This document shows positions 7,655-14,888 of a stretch of DNA of 64,000 bases, piece by piece. The DNA is taken from NCBI GenBank assembly GCA_009695065.1, contig SIBR01000009.1, positions 33,193-97,192 on the forward strand, in the 5' to 3' direction. The stretch's first letter is position 1; each line of letters begins with the position of its first letter. The position numbers and the translations under genes are program-made. The notes under the pieces are model-generated. The model searched no databases. It saw only the letters and a list, made by a program, of their open reading frames with translations, and had not been told where the DNA came from. This stretch comes from Opitutus sp. Lineage in GTDB: Bacteria > Verrucomicrobiota > Verrucomicrobiae > Opitutales > Opitutaceae.

Positions 7655-9994
7655 TCAAAAACCCCGCATCGGCCAGTGCAGGTGCTTGTGCAAGAATTCG
7701 AAGGCCCCCACGCCATAGATGAGATGGGGTCCGTTGAAGTATTCGATCCGCGTTCGATCGGCCATCCCGAGCAGATCGTAGTGCCGGAAGGTGCGGGCGT
7801 ATTCGTAGGCCACCCATTCGTCCGATCCCACGCCGTCGGCATGCCCGCGTTCCACCATGAACGGCCGAGGAAAATTCAGCCAGCTCATCTCCGCGTGGCT
7901 GATCGTGTTTCCCATGTCGAATTCGTACATCTCGTATTCGCTGTTGCCCACGTAGCCGCCCCGATAGGTGGCGGAGGCCGTTTTGCGGATCCATTCGTTG
8001 AAATCCCCCGAGCAAATGTTGACCGCGTATTGCGGGAGCAGGGCCCCGACGCGCAGGCCCGTCTTGCCACCGTAGCTGATGCCATAAAAGGCCATGCGGC
8101 TGGCATCCACAAACGGCAGGCTGGCGAACCACTCCAGCGTCCGTTCGTGCTGGCGCACGATGAAGGAATACAGCGACTGTTTCAGCGGATGCGCCTTGCG
8201 AACGAGCACGCGGAAATCATCTCCCCCGAGGTAGGGATTTTGCGCAGCATACGTGATGAATCCGCGTTGCGCCAATTGAGCCGCGAAGCCGCGCATGTAG
8301 CGGCCCGTGGGGCTGCGCGGATCTGCCACTTCCTGCGCCCGGCCCTCCAGCCCGTGCTGACAGACGACGAGGGGGCGTCGCTCGCCCGGCTTGATATCCT
8401 TCGGAATCAGCAAAATTCCGTAGCTCACCACGTCGGGATAAAGGTCGAGCAGAACCTCGTAGCCGCGATAGGCCGGTTCGTCGTAGATCAGCCGCGTCCG
8501 CGGATTCATTCCGGCGGCCGGGTTCGGCAGGCGGCCGATGATCTCGTCCCACAAATAATTGCGATACCACTCGCTGGTCTTTTGCCAGGAATCCACGCTC
8601 GACGCGTCGGCCTTCGTCCAGAACGCGGTGCGGCGATCCTGCCCCGCCCGCACGAGCACCTGTGTGTGCTCCAGAATTTCTTGGAATTGCCGGCGCAGGC
8701 GTTCCCGCGGTTCGAACTTCGCCCGCAGATGCCGCGGCGCCGGGCCCGCCGGCTGCACGCCCTGGCCAACCCCAATGTGCGGCAGGATCGCATTCAGAAA
8801 AGCGTCGCCGCCGGCCGGCCCGTTATCGTTGCGGACGACGGTCGCCGCGAACGGCGTCGCCAGCCCCGCGACCAGGGCCTTCGCCCGCTCGACTTCACGC
8901 ACCACCGCTTCGGGCGGCGGCGTGACAATGCTGCCCGGCGCATGCGGGCTGCGCCCGCCCTTCGGCTGCGGCGGCACGTTCACCGCGGGCATCGGGCTTG
9001 TTTCCACCACCAGCGGTCGCGGCGCAACCAGGGTCGCAATCTCCGCATCGCCGAACTGCTCCAGCAGGCCCCAGACTTCGCGGTCGATCGGCTCGGACCA
9101 CAGCCGTTCGCGGGGTTGAAAGTAACCGGAGACGCCGACCACGGCGATGCGTTCGTCGAGGGCACCGGCATAAAGCGCCACCAAGCCGCCTTCGCCGTAG
9201 CCGACGACCCCCACCGGCCGTGAGTCGCCGCCCTCGCGCCGGAACCAATCGACACCGGCGAGCACCTTCTGGACTTCGTAACCGATGAGATGGCGGCCCA
9301 TCTGAAAAGCGGGACTGAAAACATACTCGCGGTGAGGCATGCGCCGGTTCGGCCCCGCGCGCTCGGAAAATTCATGACCCCGATCGATCAACGTGGGAAT
9401 CAAGACGCGGACGCCCGCTTCCGCCAGACGCCGGGCGAACTGGCCCGCCGGCGGGAGCCCGGGCACCAATCCGACGAGCGCCTCCGGCGTCCACTCGCAA
9501 TCGGGCAACGCGATGACGTCGGCCTTCGCAGGCTTGTCCGGCACCAGCAGCAGTCCCTCGCCGTTCACGCCTGCCAGCACCGGCCAGCGGACCGCCCAGA
9601 CCTTGAACCCCGTGCCTTCGCCAACCTGGGCCGCTTGTTCGAAGGAGCCCACCATTTCCATCGCCACCGGCAGTCGTTGATCCACGACGCCGAGGATGGT
9701 GCGGAGCCGGTCCCGATTGGGCTTCACCGAGCGGGCATACGCCTCGGGCGACGACAGGTCGCGCCGCCAATGCGCCGCACGTTTTTGGACGGAGCCGTCG
9801 AGCTCACGGTCGAGATAGCGCCCGATCCCCGCAACCATCTGCGCCGCCAGATCGCCCTCCTGCGTGAGCGGCGCCGTACCGTCGAGCGGTGATGGCTGCG
9901 CGTTCAGGTTCACCGGGGCTTGGGCGCCGACGAAGCACGCCAGTCCCAAGCAGCAACGGAAGACCGCGTTTCGAACAGGAAGTATGGGGAGCAT
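7655..9994 (-). CDS. Secreted tandem alpha/beta-hydrolase (acetyl xylan esterase-like), N-domain nucleophile missing
   Basis: A 779-residue exported protein with a Sec signal peptide and two alpha/beta-hydrolase domains. In the N-terminal domain the nucleophile elbow reads GYGEGG (residues 265-270), with glycine where the serine should be. In the C-terminal domain it is GISYGG with Ser640, followed by a likely acid in GHADGV and His in FNGPHLIYG, so this half looks active. The family includes acetyl xylan esterases and dienelactone-hydrolase-like proteins, so de-esterification of a polysaccharide is the best guess. A close paralogue lies at 14889-17315. It belongs to a minus-strand run led by a TonB receptor. 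The amidohydrolase gene ends 151 bases upstream. Confidence 0.85.
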   Translation of the reverse strand: MLPILPVRNAVFRCCLGLACFVGAQAPVNLNAQPSPLDGTAPLTQEGDLAAQMVAGIGRYLDRELDGSVQKRAAHWRRDLSSPEAYARSVKPNRDRLRTILGVVDQRLPVAMEMVGSFEQAAQVGEGTGFKVWAVRWPVLAGVNGEGLLLVPDKPAKADVIALPDCEWTPEALVGLVPGLPPAGQFARRLAEAGVRVLIPTLIDRGHEFSERAGPNRRMPHREYVFSPAFQMGRHLIGYEVQKVLAGVDWFRREGGDSRPVGVVGYGEGGLVALYAGALDERIAVVGVSGYFQPRERLWSEPIDREVWGLLEQFGDAEIATLVAPRPLVVETSPMPAVNVPPQPKGGRSPHAPGSIVTPPPEAVVREVERAKALVAGLATPFAATVVRNDNGPAGGDAFLNAILPHIGVGQGVQPAGPAPRHLRAKFEPRERLRRQFQEILEHTQVLVRAGQDRRTAFWTKADASSVDSWQKTSEWYRNYLWDEIIGRLPNPAAGMNPRTRLIYDEPAYRGYEVLLDLYPDVVSYGILLIPKDIKPGERRPLVVCQHGLEGRAQEVADPRSPTGRYMRGFAAQLAQRGFITYAAQNPYLGGDDFRVLVRKAHPLKQSLYSFIVRQHERTLEWFASLPFVDASRMAFYGISYGGKTGLRVGALLPQYAVNICSGDFNEWIRKTASATYRGGYVGNSEYEMYEFDMGNTISHAEMSWLNFPRPFMVERGHADGVGSDEWVAYEYARTFRHYDLLGMADRTRIEYFNGPHLIYGVGAFEFLHKHLHWPMRGF

Positions 9995-10145
9995 AAGGGG
10001 AAAATTTCAGGGCAACGACACGTGGCACGGTTGCGCCGGCAACCGGGGTTTACGGAGGGAACTCGGCGCCAGAATCCCCGTCGACACTATTTGCCGCGAG
10101 TTCGCTCGAGCGCGTTTGCCCGGCGCCAGATGCGCAGGCGCGGAT

Positions 10146-11132
10146 TTACCGGCCCGCCAGTTTCAGGAGCCGGATCGCGTTCCCCCGATAAATTTTATAC
10201 TGCACGTCGTCCGGCAGATTCATCGCGGCGAGAATCTCAAATTGCGGGATCTGCTGCGCGGGCCGCAGGAAGTCGCTGCCGAAGAGCAGCCGGTCCGCGC
10301 GCCGCAGGACAAATTGGCGGGCAAACCCGGGATCGCGCGTCAACGCAATCGCCCCACCCGGTTCGGACAGGTCGCAATACAAATTCGGACACAGGTCCAT
10401 CAGGCGATCGAGCGCCCCGCCCGGCGTGATGGGTTTCGGCGGCTTGGGATAACGCCCGAAATCCTCGTTGGTGGCGTCGCCGGAAATCGACGACCAGAAT
10501 CCGCACGCGTGGCCGATGAGCGGCAGTTTCGGAAACGCCTTCAGCACGTTTTCCAACCGGGGCAGGCCCGGCGTGTCGATGCCCCGCAGATCGTCGAGAT
10601 GAAACAGGATCGGCAGCTCGACCCCGTCGCACGCCTCGTAGAGCTGCATCATCTGCGGATGATCAAAGGGCAGGCCGACCTTGTGCTCGCCCAGTCCGCG
10701 GACGCCCTGATCCTTGAAGCGCTTCAGGATCTCCCTCAGCCCCTGCACGCCGGCGACGTGGCCGTAACGCTTCGGATTCAGCGTGGTCGCACGCGGGTCC
10801 ACGCAGCAGAACGCCGTCAACCGGTCGGGATGCGCCTGGGCCGCGGCGAGCGCGACCTCGTTGCTATGGATCGAGGGCGCGGCCTCGGGCGAGATCAACG
10901 GTTGCACCACGGCCCGCTCGACCTCGTGCTCATCCATCCAGGCCAGTAAGGTGTCCACCGTGACCGGCGGTCCGTAGGCGAACGAGCCGAGGTGGGTGTG
11001 GATATCGATATACTTGTATTTCGGACGGACGGCTGCGGTGGCCGCAACCAGCCGCCCGTAACTCGCCGCGGCCAGCGCCGATGTCGCCAGAAAACGCCGG
11101 CGAGAAAAGGCAGGGGTCTTCATATTTTTCAC
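10146..11132 (-). CDS. Tat-exported amidohydrolase family 2 (TIM-barrel metal hydrolase)
   Basis: A 328-residue member of the amidohydrolase 2 family, which hydrolyses lactones or decarboxylates ring acids. The metal motif DIHTHLG lies near residue 43, with further ligands likely at FHLDD, LIGHACG and FGSDFLRP. The twin-arginine signal SRRRFLATSALAAASYG sends the folded enzyme out of the cytoplasm. It starts 28 bases after the slyD stop, suggesting cotranscription. In a cluster with pectate-lyase-like and esterase proteins, a lactonase acting on a sugar-acid lactone is plausible. That substrate is inference; the fold is well supported. Confidence 0.85.
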   Translation of the reverse strand: MKNMKTPAFSRRRFLATSALAAASYGRLVAATAAVRPKYKYIDIHTHLGSFAYGPPVTVDTLLAWMDEHEVERAVVQPLISPEAAPSIHSNEVALAAAQAHPDRLTAFCCVDPRATTLNPKRYGHVAGVQGLREILKRFKDQGVRGLGEHKVGLPFDHPQMMQLYEACDGVELPILFHLDDLRGIDTPGLPRLENVLKAFPKLPLIGHACGFWSSISGDATNEDFGRYPKPPKPITPGGALDRLMDLCPNLYCDLSEPGGAIALTRDPGFARQFVLRRADRLLFGSDFLRPAQQIPQFEILAAMNLPDDVQYKIYRGNAIRLLKLAGR

Positions 11133-11160
11133 CGGACTGAAACGGAAAATCCTCCGCGAC

Positions 11161-11631
11161 TCAACCGCCGCAGCCGCAATCGCCGTGGGCGTGTCCGTGC
11201 GTCAATTCGCTCTCGGTCGCTTCCCGCGCACCCACGATCTCCACATCGAACGTCAAATCCACTCCCGCGAGCGGGTGATTGCCGTCGAGCAGCACATCGT
11301 CGCCCTCGATCGCCCGCACGGTCACCACCGGGGCATGCCGGTCGGGTCCCGCTTGAAACTGATCGCCCACCTTCAACTCGCCCTCAATCGGCAGGAGTTC
11401 GCGCCGGACTTTTTGCACCTGGCCGGGATCGGGCAGGCCGTAGGCCTTCGCCGCCGGCACGACGACCTGGGACTTTTCGCCGGACGTAGCCACTCGCAGT
11501 TGTTCGTCGAGACCTTCGATGATCTGCCCCGCCCCTTCGAGGTAGGTGATGGGGTCAGCTCCCGCCGAGGTGTCGAGCACGCGACCCGCCGGGTCACGCA
11601 ACGTGTAGTGAAAGGTGACGACGCGAGGCAT
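11161..11631 (-). CDS. slyD: FKBP-type peptidyl-prolyl isomerase, SlyD-like
   Basis: A 156-residue SlyD-type prolyl isomerase and chaperone. FKBP residues are visible in VTFHYTLRDPAGRVLDTS, YLEGAGQIIEGLDE and GNHPLAGVDLTFDVEIV. The insert-in-flap region that gives SlyD its chaperone activity spans the middle. The C-terminus ends HGHAHGDCGCGG, a short histidine- and cysteine-rich tail of the kind that binds nickel in SlyD proteins. The ATG at 11631 gives the standard N-terminus; an upstream ATG adds 21 unrelated residues. No signal peptide is present, so it is cytoplasmic. It is placed among secreted-enzyme genes, which may only reflect shared transcription. Confidence 0.9.
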   Translation of the reverse strand: MPRVVTFHYTLRDPAGRVLDTSAGADPITYLEGAGQIIEGLDEQLRVATSGEKSQVVVPAAKAYGLPDPGQVQKVRRELLPIEGELKVGDQFQAGPDRHAPVVTVRAIEGDDVLLDGNHPLAGVDLTFDVEIVGAREATESELTHGHAHGDCGCGG

Positions 11632-11705
11632 GGGCAACTGTGACACCCGCCCAGTGGCCGCTGACAAGCCGAAACCTCCCGGCGTCCGGGGCAAAATGGG
11701 TCCGG

Positions 11706-13166
11706 CTACGGCGCAGCGACCAGGGAAGTCGTCGCTTCAACGATCGCTCCGGAAGCGTGATTCACCACGTCGCCGTTCTTGCCGCGGCCCACGCTGTTGC
11801 CGCGCACGACCGTGCCGGGACAGGCGCCCGTCAGCTCAATCCCCGCCAGCATTTTTGCGTTTTCCGGATCCTCGTTCACGATGCAATCGGTCACCCGCAC
11901 ATTCGCGGAGCGATCCACGTGGATGCCCCGGAACTTCGGGTTCACGATCTGGCAGCCGGCGAGTGTGATCTCCCGGCTTTCCGTGACCGTGATCGCGCCG
12001 CCCGCCGTTGGCGATCCGCAGGTAACTTCACTGAGTAGATTGCTGCTCAGAATGATATTCCGACTCCGGCTGATGGCGATGCCACCCTGCATGGTACCGT
12101 AACGGGTGCTGCGGGGATCGACCGGATAAGGATCGAACACATTCGCGATGACGATGACGTTCCGACTTTCCTCGACGACGATGTTGCGGTCGAGTCCCCG
12201 CAGAAAAGAATTGCCGGTGATGGTGAAACCCCGGGCGCGCACTAGGTGGATGTTCACCTCCTGGTTGCTGATGTGATTACCCGTGATCGTCCAATGCTGG
12301 TTCTGCTGCACATTACCGCGGGGACCGACAAACCGAATGTTGGCACCACCGGGACTGCGGATGGCCTGGATCGTATTCCCAGTAATGGTGCCCTCACAAA
12401 GACTGCCGCCTTGGGAGGAATCGACCCAGATGTCGGCTGATGCGGTGCCTTGAAGATCGTAGTTATATTCGATGTCGTTGCCCGTGATCTGGAGATTCCG
12501 AATCTCCCCGCCCTTCGTTTTGATTCCCGCCTGCCGGTTATAGCTGATGTGATTGGCGCTGATGATCGTCTGGTGCAGGTTGACCGCGTCGAAGTAGATG
12601 CCGATGCCGCAGTGGTAGATGTGGCAGCCGACGACCACGACGTTGCGATTGTAGCCCACGAACCGGATGCCGTACTGCATGTCCCGGATCAAGAGGGAGC
12701 GAAAAATCGGCTGCATGGTCTGGCGCAGCTCCACGCCGTCGGCCTTCGGATTCGCGCCCAAAATTTCCAACGCGTCGATCAGCGGCATGCGCTCCTTTTC
12801 CCAGGTGACCGGTTTGACATCGACGGGATCGGCGGAACCCCGGTCCTTCGAGCCGATGATGCGAAAAGCCGGGCCTTCCCCGGCCATGATGACGCGGGCT
12901 CCGCCACGGCCCGCGAGCCCCAGCCGGCCGGTTTCGCGCAACACGATCTCGATGGTGCGGGTGATCCGGTAATCGCCGCGGGGAAATTCCACCGCGCCGT
13001 CCGCCGCCTTGGCCACGGCCGCAACAATGGCATCGGTGTCGTCCGCGACGCCATCGCCCTTGGCGCCAAAGTCCCGGACACTGGCCGCCCGGCCGATCGC
13101 GGAGACCAGAGAACAGCACCCCAACACGATGACGAAACCGCGGAGTGAAATCGGCCTGAAGTTCAT
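11706..13166 (-). CDS. Secreted right-handed beta-helix protein (pectate lyase 3-like), copy 1
   Basis: A 486-residue exported protein with signal peptide (FVIVLGCCSLVSAIGRAAS). The mature N-terminus SVRDFGAKGDGVADDTDAI is the hallmark of the pectate_lyase_3 / GH55-like superfamily. It is followed by about a dozen solenoid turns of the form ITGNxI (WTITGNHIS, FTITGNSFL, NVIVIANVF). A neighbouring paralogue starts 72 bases upstream and shares the whole layout. The family cleaves or binds acidic polysaccharides; catalytic residues cannot be assigned with confidence. The ATG at 13166 places the signal peptide at the N-terminus; an earlier start adds 15 polar residues. Confidence 0.85.
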   Translation of the reverse strand: MNFRPISLRGFVIVLGCCSLVSAIGRAASVRDFGAKGDGVADDTDAIVAAVAKAADGAVEFPRGDYRITRTIEIVLRETGRLGLAGRGGARVIMAGEGPAFRIIGSKDRGSADPVDVKPVTWEKERMPLIDALEILGANPKADGVELRQTMQPIFRSLLIRDMQYGIRFVGYNRNVVVVGCHIYHCGIGIYFDAVNLHQTIISANHISYNRQAGIKTKGGEIRNLQITGNDIEYNYDLQGTASADIWVDSSQGGSLCEGTITGNTIQAIRSPGGANIRFVGPRGNVQQNQHWTITGNHISNQEVNIHLVRARGFTITGNSFLRGLDRNIVVEESRNVIVIANVFDPYPVDPRSTRYGTMQGGIAISRSRNIILSSNLLSEVTCGSPTAGGAITVTESREITLAGCQIVNPKFRGIHVDRSANVRVTDCIVNEDPENAKMLAGIELTGACPGTVVRGNSVGRGKNGDVVNHASGAIVEATTSLVAAP

Positions 13167-13238
13167 GGGATGGATTTTGCGGGAATCAGGGACAAACCAA
13201 AGAGAGGGCAAACGCAGCTGCTGCGAACGGTCGCCGCG

Positions 13239-14666
13239 TTATTTTCCCGACGGCAAGACGCTCGCCGGATCGATCTCGCTCGGGCCGCGCACCAGATTGC
13301 GTTCGATCAGGTTGCCCGACCCGCCCACGACGCGCAGTGCCGCGGGACCGCCGGCCGCGGCATCGAGCAGATTGGCGGTCACAAGGCTGTGGCTGACGCC
13401 TTCGAGCAGGAGCCCGACGCCCTCCACGTTGGCGATCGAACAATTGCTCACGACAAACCGCTCTCCGCCCTGGATCGCGATGGCCGCCGGCGCCTTGCCG
13501 CCGTTGATCCGCAGACCGGTGATCGTACAATTGTCGGAATTCCGAAACACGATCCCCTGGGTAAAGCGCGGGCCCTTGGGATTGTCGGGGTTGTAGCGGG
13601 GATGCCGGTCCATGATCAAATTCGAGAGGACGATCTGCGAACTGTTCTCCACCAGCACATCGTGCGTATTGGTGTGGAAAATCGAGTTGCCGGAAATCAC
13701 GGCGGTGCGCACCCCGTCGAGGTGCAGGCTGATGTCCGCATCGTTGAGCAGATTGCCGGTGACCATCAGGTTGCCATGCCGCTGCTCCGGCGTGAAGGGC
13801 ACCCGGGTGCTGTGGCCGATGAAGCGGATGTTCGCGAATCCCCTGACGGCCGGCGCATGTTGCAGCGTGCAACCCGTGATCTCAACCTCACCGATCGAGC
13901 CGCCGGTCGAATCGAGCTGCACGTTGGCGGTCGGAGGCACCTTCGGATCGACGTTGGACTCGATGTCGCAGTGACCGATCTGCAAATTGCGAATGGCCCC
14001 ACCGATCCCGACGATACCGCCGCCCTTGTTGTAACTGATGTGGCTGTTCCCGATGTTGATCTGGTGAATGTCGCAACGGTCGATGTAGATGCCGATCCCG
14101 CGGCAGTCATACACGTGGGTGTCGGAGATGATGACGTTCCGATTGCGCTCCGTGATGTGGATGCCGTGGAACAGCTGCCGGAAATGACATTGCGTGATCG
14201 TCAGCTGCATCGTCTTGGTGGCCTGCAGACCAACGGATTCCGGATGCCGGCCAACGATGGCGAGGCCCCGCACCACCGGCATGCGCTCGCGGGGCCAGAA
14301 CTCCGCCTTGAAATCGTCCGGGCTCGCGGTGCGCTGCACCGATCCGTGGATCGCAAACGCCGGCCCCGCGCCGTGCATTTCGATCACCGCGACATTCTCG
14401 CCGACCAGCGCGATCAAGCCGGTCTTCTGGAGATCGACGCGAATGGACCGCGTCAGCCGGAAGGTGCCCCGGCCGAATCGCACCTCACCGCCCGCATCGA
14501 CCGCCCGCTGGATGGCATCGCTGTCGTCCGCGACACCGTCGCCCTTCGCGCCGTGGTCGCGGACTTCGGCCGCGCGGACCGACGCCAACAGGCATAGGGC
14601 CAGGCCGACGGCCGGCAGGAGCCGAGGTTTGCGGGCGAACATGGCGGGCACGGCGGCAGGCATCAT
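13239..14666 (-). CDS. Secreted right-handed beta-helix protein (pectate lyase 3-like), copy 2
   Basis: A 475-residue paralogue of the downstream beta-helix gene, with a signal peptide (LLPAVGLALCLLASVRAAE) and the motif EVRDHGAKGDGVADDSDAI at the mature N-terminus. Solenoid turns such as ITQCHFRQL, IGNSHISYN and VISGNSIFH match turn-by-turn positions in copy 1, including a shared ERMPxxxxLxIxGxxP segment. Tandem duplication followed by divergence is the simplest explanation. Start candidates at 14666, 14663 and 14642 differ by only a few residues; I use the outermost that still leaves a credible signal peptide. It lies between a tandem-domain esterase and copy 1. Confidence 0.85.
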   Translation of the reverse strand: MMPAAVPAMFARKPRLLPAVGLALCLLASVRAAEVRDHGAKGDGVADDSDAIQRAVDAGGEVRFGRGTFRLTRSIRVDLQKTGLIALVGENVAVIEMHGAGPAFAIHGSVQRTASPDDFKAEFWPRERMPVVRGLAIVGRHPESVGLQATKTMQLTITQCHFRQLFHGIHITERNRNVIISDTHVYDCRGIGIYIDRCDIHQINIGNSHISYNKGGGIVGIGGAIRNLQIGHCDIESNVDPKVPPTANVQLDSTGGSIGEVEITGCTLQHAPAVRGFANIRFIGHSTRVPFTPEQRHGNLMVTGNLLNDADISLHLDGVRTAVISGNSIFHTNTHDVLVENSSQIVLSNLIMDRHPRYNPDNPKGPRFTQGIVFRNSDNCTITGLRINGGKAPAAIAIQGGERFVVSNCSIANVEGVGLLLEGVSHSLVTANLLDAAAGGPAALRVVGGSGNLIERNLVRGPSEIDPASVLPSGK

Positions 14667-14697
14667 GGTGGGTTTTGTATTTGAAACAGGAGACCAG

Positions 14698-14716
14698 GGC
14701 AGGAGCGGATCCTGCC
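14698..14716. repeat. Hairpin in the 5' leader of beta-helix copy 2
   Basis: GGCAGGA and TCCTGCC pair around a GCGGA loop, 32 bases upstream of the start at 14666. It could influence translation or act with the larger hairpin at 14793-14820 to uncouple the esterase and beta-helix genes. Confidence 0.35.
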
Positions 14717-14792
14717 TGAGGGGCATCTCGTTCAGATGAACCGAGGTAATTTCAAAAACAAGCGCGCCGTTGTTTTCTGCGCGGCCTCAACC

Positions 14793-14820
14793 CCGCCGGC
14801 CAAGCTGGCTCGGCCGGCGG
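14793..14820 (-). terminator. Strong GC hairpin after the esterase gene, terminator-like
   Basis: CCGCCGGCC and GGCCGGCGG form a perfect nine-base stem with a ten-base loop, 69 bases beyond the stop of the esterase at 14889 and upstream of the beta-helix gene. There is no downstream U-run, so it may terminate, attenuate or stabilise mRNA ends rather than being a textbook intrinsic terminator. Confidence 0.45.
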
Positions 14821-14888
14821 AAGCCGCTCCACGACGACCGTGATTTTTATCCGCCGGGTCCAGTCGCCGAAATCATCGACCGCCGGCA

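Noticed and set aside
7628..9223. Plus-strand open frame opposite the esterase
   Set aside because: The minus strand carries the GISYGG nucleophile elbow and a signal peptide; the plus frame has no domain.
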